Positions 1-8,156 of a DNA stretch of 64,000 bases are shown piece after piece. The notes beneath the pieces were generated by a model. The model searched no databases, was not told the origin of the DNA, and worked only from the letters and a program-made list of their open reading frames with translations. A program made the position numbers and the translations under genes. The first letter of the stretch is position 1. Each line of letters begins with the position of its first letter. Location: positions 3,338,501 through 3,402,500 of the forward strand of contig NZ_JBBOWV010000001.1 in NCBI RefSeq assembly GCF_038007305.1, read 5' to 3'. The stretch comes from Solibacillus sp. FSL W7-1436 (GTDB lineage Bacteria; Bacillota; Bacilli; Bacillales_A; Planococcaceae).

Positions 1-1
1 T

Positions 2-616
2 TTAGAACCGGCGCTCGAGCGTACATTTGAGTATTTACGTCAAAATAATCTATGGTCAGGTGCTACACCTATTGAGAAATACCGAGAAATAATGGGTGTC
101 CCTCTTAATGTTGTTTGGAAATCGTTGTGTCCCGATCATTCCGATAAAATTCGTGAAAAGAGCAATCAATATTTTCAGGCGGCACTTATTGAAGAAATCC
201 GAAAAGGGAACGGTGCACTTTATGATAACGTATTGCCGACACTTCAATCGTTGAGTGAATCTTACCCCTTATTTATTGCGAGTAATGGCGAAACGGCTTA
301 TTTACAGGCAATTATGTCTGCTTACAATTTAGAACGGTGGATAAAGGGATGCTATAGTATTGATATAATTCCTTCAAAAAATAAATCCCTTCTTGTTGAA
401 CGAATATTGAAGGAACACAATATAGTCAGCGGTTTTGTCGTCGGTGACCGCGCATCCGATATTAACGCAGCGATTGATAATAATCTAATTCCCATTGCTG
501 TAAACTTTGATTTTGCCCAACTTGAAGAACTAAAAAAAGCCCAACATATCGTTGAACAATTTCCGCAACTAATCGACATTGTGAAAACCTATCGAATACA
601 AGTACTGGAGGGTTAA
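2..616 (+). CDS. HAD-family hydrolase, 5'-truncated by window edge
   Basis: The reading frame is open from base 2, so the gene begins outside the window. The first ATG inside (92) is not the likely start because the upstream codons encode plausible HAD cap sequence (LEPALERTFEYLRQNNLW). Visible HAD motifs: motif II FIASNG, motif III lysine in PSKNKSLL, and motif IV GDRASDI. The nucleophile motif I (DxDxT) must lie off the left edge. Probably a cytosolic phosphatase of the phosphoglycolate phosphatase-like branch; the substrate cannot be read. It is followed after one base by a small membrane protein, so the two are likely co-transcribed. Confidence 0.85.
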   Translation, partial: LEPALERTFEYLRQNNLWSGATPIEKYREIMGVPLNVVWKSLCPDHSDKIREKSNQYFQAALIEEIRKGNGALYDNVLPTLQSLSESYPLFIASNGETAYLQAIMSAYNLERWIKGCYSIDIIPSKNKSLLVERILKEHNIVSGFVVGDRASDINAAIDNNLIPIAVNFDFAQLEELKKAQHIVEQFPQLIDIVKTYRIQVLEG

Positions 617-617
617 C

Positions 618-881
618 ATGACAAATACGACTAAAAACTCCGATCTGCTTAAATTAAGCAGTATATTTGCGGTCATTGGACTACTATTAATTGTTTTTAA
701 CGGACGGATTGCCAATACACTCGGCTCTATTTGGATACAATCTCTCGGAGGTATGTCGGATACGAATGAATACATATTTATAAAGACGAGTTACGCCAAT
801 GCATCCCTTGTGATCGGCGGGATAATATTGAGCATCAGTTTAATCGCAATGCTGTTCAGCTGGTATCAGATTAGAAGTTAG
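618..881 (+). CDS. Small two-TM membrane protein, unknown
   Basis: 87 residues with a polar N-terminus and two hydrophobic segments (about residues 14-32 and 62-82) that look like transmembrane helices. The ATG sits one base after the stop of the HAD gene and an ACTGGAGGG ribosome binding site lies inside the end of that gene, so translation is probably coupled. A hairpin terminator follows directly. I do not recognise the family; the function is unknown. Confidence 0.7.
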   Translation: MTNTTKNSDLLKLSSIFAVIGLLLIVFNGRIANTLGSIWIQSLGGMSDTNEYIFIKTSYANASLVIGGIILSISLIAMLFSWYQIRS

Positions 882-896
882 TAATTTTTACAAAAC

Positions 897-930
897 AAAA
901 GCATCGACTTTGGAATCGATGCTTTTCTTT
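897..930. terminator. Bidirectional rho-independent terminator
   Basis: The arms GCATCGA (901-907) and TCGATGC (916-922) are flanked by AAAA and TTTT. It serves the plus-strand HAD/membrane pair and the minus-strand repeat protein whose stop lies at 949. Confidence 0.85.
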
Positions 931-948
931 CATAAATAGCGATGAAAT

Positions 949-1632
949 TTATTTGTTATTACTTTTATATTTTTCGTGTACGGATGTTTCCTGTACCGGT
1001 TCGTCAGGTATACGGTTATACGATTCTTTCTCGGTCTCTACATTTGTTTCCTGTTGCTGATTCCCTTCACCATGACTGCGTTCATTATAAGACTTCATCT
1101 CTTCGTCATTTCTTTCATCAGGTAAACGATTGTAGGACTCTTTCACGGTTTCAACAGATTTGTCTGTATGTCCGTTCCCTTCCACATGACTTCTCTCATT
1201 ATAATTTTTCATTTCTTCATCATTACGTTCATCCGGTAAACGGTTATAGGATTCCTTTACAGTTTCAACAGATTTGTCTATATGTCCGGTCCCTTCTACA
1301 TGGCTGCGTTCATTGTAGTCTTTCATTTTTTCTTCATCACGCTCATCTGGTAAGCGGTTGTATGATTCTTTATTCGTTTCTAGGCTTTTTTTTTCCTCGT
1401 TTCCTTCGACATGACTGCGTTCATTATAATTTTCCATTTCCTTATCATCACGCTCATCCGGTAAACGGTTAAACGATTCTTTATTTGTTTTAAGCAATAA
1501 ATCATCTTTCATTGATTCGTTTTGTACATTTACGTGATTCGTTTCATCAAATTTTTCTACTTTCTCGTCTTTACGTTCATCAGGTAAGCGGTTATATGAT
1601 TTTTTGTTTGTTTCAGATTCTTTGTTTCCCAT
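949..1632 (-). CDS. Hydrophilic tandem-repeat protein (YNRLPDER repeats)
   Basis: 227 residues with no signal peptide or membrane segment, and composition dominated by E, K, N, D, R and S. Six repeats are visible, each anchored by S[YF]NR[LI]PDE at residues 12, 53, 90, 128, 166 and 204 (spacing 41, 37, 38, 38, 38). Repeats 2 to 5 add a second block, NYNERSHVEG. The composition predicts an intrinsically disordered cytosolic protein. An AGGAGG site at 1641-1646 supports the start. A sigma-B-like promoter lies about 60 bases upstream. B. subtilis GsiB is a precedent for a small hydrophilic repeat protein of the sigma-B regulon, but I see no clear sequence match to it. Function unknown; a stress-protectant role is inference. 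Confidence 0.8.
   Translation of the reverse strand: MGNKESETNKKSYNRLPDERKDEKVEKFDETNHVNVQNESMKDDLLLKTNKESFNRLPDERDDKEMENYNERSHVEGNEEKKSLETNKESYNRLPDERDEEKMKDYNERSHVEGTGHIDKSVETVKESYNRLPDERNDEEMKNYNERSHVEGNGHTDKSVETVKESYNRLPDERNDEEMKSYNERSHGEGNQQQETNVETEKESYNRIPDEPVQETSVHEKYKSNNK
997..1599 (-). repeat. Six tandem coding repeats of about 114 bp
   Basis: These encode the SYNRLPDER units above. The three central copies are exactly 38 codons apart and nearly identical in protein, while the first and last are more diverged. That is the usual pattern of expansion by unequal recombination from the middle of an array. Confidence 0.85.
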
Positions 1633-1691
1633 TTTGCATTCCTCCTACTATTTCCATGTAGCTAACGATGATTGAAGCGTGATAGTCATCT

Positions 1692-1717
1692 ATTCCCTTA
1701 AATATCTACATAAAAAC
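1692..1717 (-). promoter_or_regulatory. Sigma-B-like promoter for the repeat protein
   Basis: Minus-strand GTTTTT, 14-bp spacer, GGGAAT, against the sigma-B consensus GTTTAA-N12-15-GGGWAT. The -10 element is perfect and the -35 matches 4 of 6. The expected transcript start is about 50 bases upstream of the ATG at 1632. Found by eye; no score was computed. Confidence 0.5.
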
Positions 1718-1868
1718 ATGCGGTGCAATTGTCTCCTTCTTAAAACATTTCATACTAAAAACCGCCATTTATCTAACAGTAAAAGGACGATTTTTATCAA
1801 TTTGAAGTAAAGCTAAAGAGTTCAACCGTAGTTTGGTTAGTTATAATACAGCCGTTTGTTCCACCTGC

Positions 1869-2603
1869 TTAGTCATCTGTTCTTAAAAATCGTAGAACCC
1901 GGCTCATTGTAGTCGGAATGACAGATGCGTGATTTTCGCTTTCTGCTATATAAAATTCACTGTTCATCCATTTCTCAGAAGCCATTGCAGCGAATTTCTG
2001 CGCATCATCAACCATATCGCCCTCTTTCCCTCCAACTCCGATGAATATAGGTGCTTCAATAGGATTTTCCACTTGTTGAATTGTCCGAAAAAGCTCATGA
2101 TCATTCCACCAAATCGATGGGCTTAAAGCTACATATTTATAAAAGCTGTCCGGATAAATTAAATAACTCCACAATACAAATAATCCGCCTAACGAGTGTC
2201 CATACAGCGATATTTTCTGATCGTCAACTGCATATTTTTCCTGAAGCATCGGTACAATTTGCTGCAAAATAAAATCCATCAATTGTACTGCTCCTCCAGC
2301 CGGAAGCTCCTGCATCACTTTCCCCCTGCGAACAGGAAAATGATAATGAACTGCCGGTGCCGTGAAATCATAAAATCGCTGTTTTGGAATATCCTTTTCA
2401 TCATGGCCGATACCAACAATAATTGCAGGATCAACCAATGTTTTTTTCCTGTTTCGCATCTGCATTGCCATTGTTTCATACATCAGTTTACTGTAGCGTG
2501 TTCCATCCAACACGATGATTACCGGAAACCCTTCTGCCGGAGGGATTTCATTCGGTTCGTAAATGTCCACAATATAAGAATAGCCATTGTACTTTGATTG
2601 CAT
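1869..2603 (-). CDS. Alpha/beta hydrolase, siderophore-esterase type
   Basis: A putative esterase (PF00756-like) of the family that includes enterobactin/bacillibactin hydrolases (Fes, BesA, YbbA). About 244 residues with the nucleophile elbow GHSLGG and the catalytic-His region SENHAS near the C-terminus. A GTG at 2612 is possible, but the ATG at 2603 has a well-placed AGGTG ribosome binding site while the GTG has none. It is the last gene of the iron-siderophore uptake operon, as ybbA follows feuABC in B. subtilis. It probably hydrolyses the imported ferric siderophore to release iron in the cytosol; the exact siderophore is not known. Confidence 0.85.
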   Translation of the reverse strand: MQSKYNGYSYIVDIYEPNEIPPAEGFPVIIVLDGTRYSKLMYETMAMQMRNRKKTLVDPAIIVGIGHDEKDIPKQRFYDFTAPAVHYHFPVRRGKVMQELPAGGAVQLMDFILQQIVPMLQEKYAVDDQKISLYGHSLGGLFVLWSYLIYPDSFYKYVALSPSIWWNDHELFRTIQQVENPIEAPIFIGVGGKEGDMVDDAQKFAAMASEKWMNSEFYIAESENHASVIPTTMSRVLRFLRTDD

Positions 2604-2612
2604 TAAATTCAC

Positions 2613-3398
2613 CTATTTCATTAAATTATATGAAAAACAGACGGGTACCTGATGTTCCTGATCAATCATAATCTTAGCTTCAATTTGGAATACACTTTTT
2701 AGTATGTCGGCTTTCATTATTTGTTCGGGAGTGCCCGTATGAAGCACTTCCCCCTTTTTCATCGCGATCAGTTCATCTGAAAATCTTGCAGCATGGTTCA
2801 AATCATGGAGTACCATAATTATCGTACAGCCAAACGTTCTATTGAGTTGCTGAACAATTTCAAGCACTTCCAGTTGATGTGCCATATCCAAGTATGTCGT
2901 CGGTTCGTCCAACAGTAAAATATCGGTCTCTTGCGCCAAAGCCATCGCCAGCCACACACGCTGCCGTTGCCCACCTGAAAGTGCTGCGATTTCCCGGTTT
3001 TGGAACTCCAAAGTGTTTGTGACTTCCATAGCCCAATTAATTTTTTCGTTGTCTTCTTTTGTAAGGCGTCCAACATTTTTCCGGTGAGGATAGCGTCCAT
3101 ACGAAATAAGCTCATGTACTTTCAGTTGTCCCGGTGCTGCCGGAGACTGCACGAGTAATGCCAGTTTTTTTGCGATTTCCTTAGTAGACATCGTATTCAT
3201 GTTTTCATCCTGCAGAAAAATTTCGCCACATTCCTTTTTTAATATACGGCCGATTGTTTTTAATAAAGTAGATTTACCGCAGCCATTCGGTCCGATAATC
3301 GTCGTAATCTTACCTGCTTGAATGCTCACATTTAAATTTTCGATAATTCTTGTATTCTCATAACCTGTCGTTAAGCTTTCAACTTCAAATGCATACAA
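2613..3398 (-). CDS. Iron-siderophore ABC transporter ATPase (FecE/FhuC type)
   Basis: 261 residues with Walker A GPNGCGKST (about 36-44), signature LSGGQRQR, Walker B LLLDEPTTYLD and the switch His in VLHDLNHAA. This ATPase powers ferric-siderophore import through the two upstream permeases. The start is TTG at 3398, preceded by AAAGGGTGA; that site overlaps the stop codon of the preceding permease, so coupling is likely. The family and context are clear; the substrate is not. Confidence 0.93.
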   Translation of the reverse strand: MYAFEVESLTTGYENTRIIENLNVSIQAGKITTIIGPNGCGKSTLLKTIGRILKKECGEIFLQDENMNTMSTKEIAKKLALLVQSPAAPGQLKVHELISYGRYPHRKNVGRLTKEDNEKINWAMEVTNTLEFQNREIAALSGGQRQRVWLAMALAQETDILLLDEPTTYLDMAHQLEVLEIVQQLNRTFGCTIIMVLHDLNHAARFSDELIAMKKGEVLHTGTPEQIMKADILKSVFQIEAKIMIDQEHQVPVCFSYNLMK

Positions 3399-3404
3399 TC
3401 TATC

Positions 3405-4433
3405 TCACCCTTTCGATTTTACAAGCAAATACAGAAAATAAGGTATCCCGACAAGTGATACGACTATCCCGACAGAGAGCTCTACAGGTGAAAAGACCGT
3501 TTTTGCTACATAATCTGAAAACACAAGCAATAATGCCCCTATAAAAAGGCTTACCGGCGTCATATAGCGATGATGAATTCCGACTAGCTGTCTTGCAATA
3601 TGCGGTGCCATTAAACCAATGAACCCTATGCTTCCCGAAACTGAAACACAGGCACTGACAAGTCCCACACTTGCAAGCATTAGTTTAATTTTTTCTTTTT
3701 CTAAAGATATGCCCAGACTAGTGATTGTCTCTTCCTCCAATTGAAAATAGTCGAGCAAATAGGCTTTCCGGTAAATATAAATACCTAAAATAATCAGCCA
3801 TGGAAGCATTGCACCGACAAAATACCAGTTGGAATTATAGATGGAACCATTCATCCAAATAGCAGCGGCCTGATAGTCCCCTTCATCCATTTTCAGCGAC
3901 CAGAATAAAGTAACTGCACTAAAGCCGGTGTTAATGGCAATCCCTGTTAAAATCAGCCTTTGCATATCCATTCGTCCATGTTTATATGAAATGACCAATA
4001 TTATTGTTGCAGCTATTGCTCCTCCTACAAAGCCAAAAATCGGAACAATTAATATTTTTATAAGGCTGTTTATTTCCACATCAATAAGTTCCACCTGGAA
4101 GAAAAACATGAAAATAACAATCGCACAGCCAGCACCGGCGTTAATTCCGATGATTCCCGGATCAGCAAGCGCATTTTTGGTAATCCCCTGAAGAACAACG
4201 CCAGCCATCGCAAGACCCATACCGACAAGTGCTGCCGTAATGATTCTAGGCAACCTAAAATCAAATATGACTAAATCAAATTGTTCTGTCGAATCAATCC
4301 TCAGTAAAGTCTTAAATACTTCCGGTGTTGTCATCGTAAACGCACCGCTTGTTAAATGGATATACATTGCTAATAGAAGAATGAAAAAAAGTGTGCCAAT
4401 TGTAAACAGCCATTTTGTTTTTTTAAGCGGCAT
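3405..4433 (-). CDS. Iron-siderophore ABC permease (FecCD family), second subunit
   Basis: 342 residues, the usual length for FecCD/BtuC-type permeases, with about nine or ten hydrophobic segments. Family hallmarks are LPRIITAALVGMGLAMAGVVLQG near the N-terminus and GFIGLMAPHIARQLVG near the C-terminus. It overlaps the preceding permease gene by 11 bases. It forms the membrane channel as a heterodimer with that protein. No defect seen. Confidence 0.93.
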   Translation of the reverse strand: MPLKKTKWLFTIGTLFFILLLAMYIHLTSGAFTMTTPEVFKTLLRIDSTEQFDLVIFDFRLPRIITAALVGMGLAMAGVVLQGITKNALADPGIIGINAGAGCAIVIFMFFFQVELIDVEINSLIKILIVPIFGFVGGAIAATIILVISYKHGRMDMQRLILTGIAINTGFSAVTLFWSLKMDEGDYQAAAIWMNGSIYNSNWYFVGAMLPWLIILGIYIYRKAYLLDYFQLEEETITSLGISLEKEKIKLMLASVGLVSACVSVSGSIGFIGLMAPHIARQLVGIHHRYMTPVSLFIGALLLVFSDYVAKTVFSPVELSVGIVVSLVGIPYFLYLLVKSKG

Positions 4434-5433
4434 ATTTTTCCCCGCCTTTACGTCGAATTAAATATAAGAAAAACGGTACCCCGATTAGTGCAGTCACTAC
4501 CCCAATTGGTGTTTCAAACGGAAAATTAATGTAACGGCTTACGAGATCACAGCCTGCAAGGAAAAAGGCACCCATAACAGCCGAACAAGGAATAATTACG
4601 CGATAGTCGACGCCAACAAGCATTCTTACAATATGAGGTACGACTAATCCGACAAAAGCAATTTTTCCGACAAGAGCTACAGCAGTACCCGTCAATATAG
4701 CAACAGCTAGCATACTCAATACTTTTACTATTCTTGTATTCTGCCCCAATCCGACCGCAACATCTTCGCCAAGTGCTGTAATTGTCACAGCGCGCGCCAA
4801 TGAAATAGCCAGTAGTAGTCCAATCATTCCAATAGGAACACACAAATAGATTAATTCCATTTCTACCATATGTACTTTTGCGTTGTACCACATTGTTATC
4901 GTTTGTGATATTTGATGATACATTGCGATCGCCGTTCCGATACTGCTGATGAACGTACCGATTACCGTACCGATAATTGCCAGTCTTACTGGAGATAGCC
5001 CGTTTTTAATTATGGATGCGAAACCAAATACAAGTGCACCGCCAAAAAGTGATCCCAGCATTGAAAGGAGGACTAAACTAAAACTTGAAATCCCCGGCAA
5101 GAAAACAAAGGCCATCGTAATGAAAAGAGCTGAGCCGTCCGTTACGCCCATAATTGACGGGGACGCAAGAAAGTTTCGTGTAACCCCTTGCATAACTGCA
5201 CCTGCTGTTGCTAAAAATGCACCAACAAATAATACAGCGAGCGCTCTTGGTACCCGACCAGACCATATTATTTGGTGATCTATATTTTCTTTGTCGTAAT
5301 GGATAAATGCATCAATAATTGTTTCAAGCGCAATTGATTTTGTGCCCATCGAGATCGACATGAGTGTCACAACAACAATCAGAACAGGCATTATTGTTGA
5401 AAATATAATGAAATGCCGGGATGAAAAATTCAA
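4423..5433 (-). CDS. Iron-siderophore ABC permease (FecCD family), first subunit
   Basis: 336 residues from a TTG start at 5433, carrying the FecCD hallmarks GRVPRALAVLFVGAFLATAG and GLVVPHIVRMLVG. The frame stays open to an ATG at 5505, but those 24 extra codons lie in a terminator-like hairpin, and a strong AAAGGAGG site (5443-5450) sits nine bases upstream of the TTG. The TTG start also gives the normal family length. It partners with the second permease encoded just downstream. Confidence 0.9.
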   Translation of the reverse strand: MNFSSRHFIIFSTIMPVLIVVVTLMSISMGTKSIALETIIDAFIHYDKENIDHQIIWSGRVPRALAVLFVGAFLATAGAVMQGVTRNFLASPSIMGVTDGSALFITMAFVFLPGISSFSLVLLSMLGSLFGGALVFGFASIIKNGLSPVRLAIIGTVIGTFISSIGTAIAMYHQISQTITMWYNAKVHMVEMELIYLCVPIGMIGLLLAISLARAVTITALGEDVAVGLGQNTRIVKVLSMLAVAILTGTAVALVGKIAFVGLVVPHIVRMLVGVDYRVIIPCSAVMGAFFLAGCDLVSRYINFPFETPIGVVTALIGVPFFLYLIRRKGGEKYAA

Positions 5434-5457
5434 AAATATAGGCCTCCTTTTATTGAA

Positions 5458-5500
5458 TAAAAGAAATAGGCTGCCCGGAAAACCTTTCCGGAACAGCCCT
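5458..5500 (-). terminator. Hairpin between binding-protein and permease genes
   Basis: GGCTG-TTCCGG pairs with CCGG-GCAGCC on the minus strand, followed by a T-rich stretch. It lies inside the operon, so it is probably a partial terminator or mRNA-protecting hairpin that lets the binding protein be made in excess, a common arrangement in ABC importers. Confidence 0.75.
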
Positions 5501-5562
5501 TTCACAGAATAATTTAGCGTTTGCTCTGACTTCTCTGAAGCTGTCTATTGAATTATTCGTGC

Positions 5563-6561
5563 TTATTTTAATACTTTTTCATTAAACGCTTCCAGGAAGG
5601 AAATTTTTGACCAAGCTGTCCCTCCTTGTGCCAATGCATCTATAAGATTAACATGCACATTATTTGTTTTAGCAGCAGTTGTACTGTTAAATATCGGATT
5701 ATCTAAAATCTCCTGTAAGAGTTCAGGTGTCTCCTTATTTTCATCATCGGCGAACTGCAGGAAAATCATATCCGGATTCCACTCTGCCAATGTTTCATAT
5801 GTAATCGTTGTTTGCGCTTCGATTGAATTCAATTCTTCTGGCACTGTAAAGCCAAAATCTTCATAAATAGAAGGGTTTAAATATACCCCTGCAGGATAGA
5901 CCGACAAACCGCCTCGTACTCGGATAATTAAAACCTTTTTATCTTTCAGTTCACTGCTGGCAATCGTTTCTTTCGTAATGGCCAATTGCTTATCATAGTC
6001 ATCCAGTGCTTTCTGTGCTTCGGCTTCTTTGTCGGCTAATTGTCCAAATAATAATAAATTTTCTTTCCAGTTTGTAGAAATATGAGAATAAGGGAATGTC
6101 GTTGCTATTTTATTATATTTTGACATTTGTGCTTCATCCCATTTGCTCGTTCCTATAATTACATCAGGGTTTAAAGATAGCATGGCCTCTGTACTCGGTT
6201 CTTTTTTGGAACCGACAACAGTTGCTCCTGTCAAATCCGTCTCCAAGTATTTAGGTATTGACGTGCCATCATTAGAAATAACACCGGCAGGCTTTACACC
6301 AAGTACTGCGGCATCTTCCATCGCTTCCAGACTTGCTGCAATAATTGTTTCCACTTTTGCAGGCACTTCATAGTCGTTCCCTAAATAGGATATTTTTTGT
6401 TCTGTTGCTTCATCGGCAACTGGTTTTTCTTCATTTGTAACTTGTTCTGTTTTATTTCCTGACTCAGCTGCAGATGAAGAATCCACCTCTTCATCCGAAC
6501 TGCATGCAGCAAGCATCAGTGCAATTGCCCCTGCACTGATTAATGTACGATATTTTTTCAT
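5563..6561 (-). CDS. Ferric-siderophore binding lipoprotein (FeuA/YfmC-like)
   Basis: 332 residues. A type II signal peptide ends in the lipobox LMLAAC, so the mature protein is membrane-anchored outside the cell. Periplasmic-binding-protein-fold features (PF01497-like) include LGNDYEVPAKVETIIAAS, GVISNDGT, NPDVIIG and EWNPDMIFLQ. An upstream ATG at 6582 is in frame, but the ATG at 6561 has a GGGAGGA site and starts a canonical signal peptide. It heads the uptake operon and has a near-perfect Fur box just upstream, so it is expected to be repressed by iron. Confidence 0.92.
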   Translation of the reverse strand: MKKYRTLISAGAIALMLAACSSDEEVDSSSAAESGNKTEQVTNEEKPVADEATEQKISYLGNDYEVPAKVETIIAASLEAMEDAAVLGVKPAGVISNDGTSIPKYLETDLTGATVVGSKKEPSTEAMLSLNPDVIIGTSKWDEAQMSKYNKIATTFPYSHISTNWKENLLLFGQLADKEAEAQKALDDYDKQLAITKETIASSELKDKKVLIIRVRGGLSVYPAGVYLNPSIYEDFGFTVPEELNSIEAQTTITYETLAEWNPDMIFLQFADDENKETPELLQEILDNPIFNSTTAAKTNNVHVNLIDALAQGGTAWSKISFLEAFNEKVLK

Positions 6562-6583
6562 TATTTTTTCCTCCCGTTTCATT

Positions 6584-6602
6584 GATAACGATTATCATTA
6601 TC
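6584..6602 (-). promoter_or_regulatory. Fur box of the siderophore uptake operon
   Basis: Minus strand GATAATGATAATCGTTATC matches the classical 19-bp Fur consensus GATAATGATAATCATTATC at 18 of 19 positions. It lies 23 bases upstream of the binding-protein ATG. Confidence 0.9.
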
Positions 6603-6681
6603 ATTTTATTTACAATCTTGATAATATCAAACGGCTGTTTTTACGTACATAGAGTTTTTTACAAAATGAATGGATTTTTGC

Positions 6682-7491
6682 TTAAATAGTTAAATATTGC
6701 TTACGGAAATTTGTCGGTGTCATATGATACTGCTTTTTGAAAACCCGGCAAAAGTAGAATGCATCCTGGTAACCGATAAGTTCAGCAATCTCCTTAATCG
6801 GAATTGATGTCGTTCGCAGCAATTCCCGGGATTTTTTTAATCGGATCTCCGTTAAAAACTGAATTGGTGACATGCCGATTTGCTTATCAAACAAATAGGC
6901 AAATCTTCGACGGTCACACCCTACCTCCTCCGCAATTTCTGCTATTGTTATTGGTAAATTATAATGTTCGGTTATAAATGTAATCGCCTGATCCACTACA
7001 TTGTTTGAAGTTTGCATTTTTGCGCAAATAACAATGAATTCCACCAACTGCAGGAACAGAGACTTACATTTCAGCCGGTTCATATCGCCCGGTATTTTTT
7101 CGAAATGGATTAATTGATGAACTAAATAATCCAATTTATGATGATGACCAGTAACGATTTCAAAATGGCCTATATCCATTGAACAGGGGCGGTTCAACAT
7201 TTCATAATGCAGTACAGTATAATGCCATGGTTCCTTACTTGTAACTTTAATATCAATCGCCATATTAGGCCCGGCATGGAGGATTACCCCTTTATGTATC
7301 GTGTATACTTCCCCATTCAGTGAAAAATTTGCGCTACCCGACAGAGTAATAACGATTCCATTTAAACATGGTGCTGTATTACGATTGGTATCATGTACAT
7401 TAGGAGCTAAACTTGTTACAAATAAATCTGCATATTGAATCGCTGAGTTGGCGAAAAATTTTATTAAATCGTTCGTTTGAATTCTTCTCAC
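6682..7491 (-). CDS. AraC-family transcriptional regulator
   Basis: About 269 residues: an N-terminal cupin-like sensing region (ITLSGSANFSLNGEVYTIH) and a C-terminal double HTH (about 165-265; ITIAEIAEEVGCDRRRFAYLF and IKEIAELIGYQDAFYFCRVFK). It sits upstream of the siderophore operon in the same direction and has a Fur-like box of its own, so it is probably an iron- or siderophore-responsive activator of that operon. Unlike B. subtilis Btr it has no fused binding-protein domain. The start is uncertain: the GTG at 7491 is directly abutted by AAGGGG, so a start a few codons downstream is possible. Confidence 0.88.
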   Translation of the reverse strand: MRRIQTNDLIKFFANSAIQYADLFVTSLAPNVHDTNRNTAPCLNGIVITLSGSANFSLNGEVYTIHKGVILHAGPNMAIDIKVTSKEPWHYTVLHYEMLNRPCSMDIGHFEIVTGHHHKLDYLVHQLIHFEKIPGDMNRLKCKSLFLQLVEFIVICAKMQTSNNVVDQAITFITEHYNLPITIAEIAEEVGCDRRRFAYLFDKQIGMSPIQFLTEIRLKKSRELLRTTSIPIKEIAELIGYQDAFYFCRVFKKQYHMTPTNFRKQYLTI

Positions 7492-7513
7492 CCCTTATAT
7501 TATTCATTGCTAT

Positions 7514-7532
7514 GCGAATGATAATCATTTTC
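7514..7532 (-). promoter_or_regulatory. Probable Fur box of the AraC regulator
   Basis: GCGAATGATAATCATTTTC matches the 19-bp Fur consensus at 16 of 19 positions with the TGATAATCATT core intact. It lies 22 bases upstream of the regulator's start. Confidence 0.75.
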
Positions 7533-7740
7533 ATCAAGGGTACACTACTATGACTAGAAAATTCAACATATTTTTACAACTTGAGAGAATTAATGCAATT
7601 CTTCTTATAAAATATATTAGAAAATACACTAAGGAAATCTCGTTTTAAATTATTTATTCTATTTTCCGAAAATAATGTTGATACATGCAAATCTATAATT
7701 TATAGTTATTGTATTTTAATGGAATAGAGGTAAGCGGAAC

Positions 7741-8079
7741 GTGTTTTATGTAATTCAATTTATTCTTGGCGGTACAGTGATGCTGCTCGCTTCTTGGTTA
7801 AGCAAATCGAATTTGCACTTCTTATCCGGCATAATTACATTGCTCCCGATACTAACGTTGCTTAATATGCGGCTGCAAGTGAAAAATATGACGGAAGAAA
7901 CATTTCATATTGTGCAGCAAAACGCCATTTTTGGGGCTGTCGGCATGGTATTATTTACTGTACTTGTTTTTTATTTTTCAGGTTTGTGGAAGCCTGGTTA
8001 TGCTATTTTAGGAGCCCTTTCAATCTATATCATTTTCATGGTCGCCGGCAGACCTTTGCTTACTTTATTACAATCGTAA
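7741..8079 (+). CDS. GlpM-like integral membrane protein
   Basis: 112 residues with four hydrophobic segments (about 2-19, 26-41, 63-83, 88-108). Length, topology and the FLSGIITLLPILTLL segment resemble the GlpM/DUF3147 family, whose biochemical role is not settled. The start is GTG at 7741 with GAGGT upstream. It stands alone between divergently organised neighbours and ends at a bidirectional terminator. The family call is from memory of the pattern. Confidence 0.65.
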   Translation: MFYVIQFILGGTVMLLASWLSKSNLHFLSGIITLLPILTLLNMRLQVKNMTEETFHIVQQNAIFGAVGMVLFTVLVFYFSGLWKPGYAILGALSIYIIFMVAGRPLLTLLQS

Positions 8080-8107
8080 TTCACATTTTTATGTAATTTT
8101 TCAAAAT

Positions 8108-8155
8108 AAAACGCATGGACCAGTTACTTTCGTAACCAGCTCCATGCGCTTTTAA
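8108..8155. terminator. Bidirectional rho-independent terminator
   Basis: Long stem GCATGGA-CCAGTTAC paired with GTAACCAGC-TCCATGC, with AAAA before and TTTT after. Shared by the converging GlpM-like and TraB/GumN genes. Confidence 0.88.
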
Positions 8156-8156
8156 T

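Noticed and set aside
942-1472. Long plus-strand frame opposite the repeat protein
   Set aside because: It is the antisense of the tandem repeats, with no ribosome binding site and an unnatural H/F/C-rich composition.
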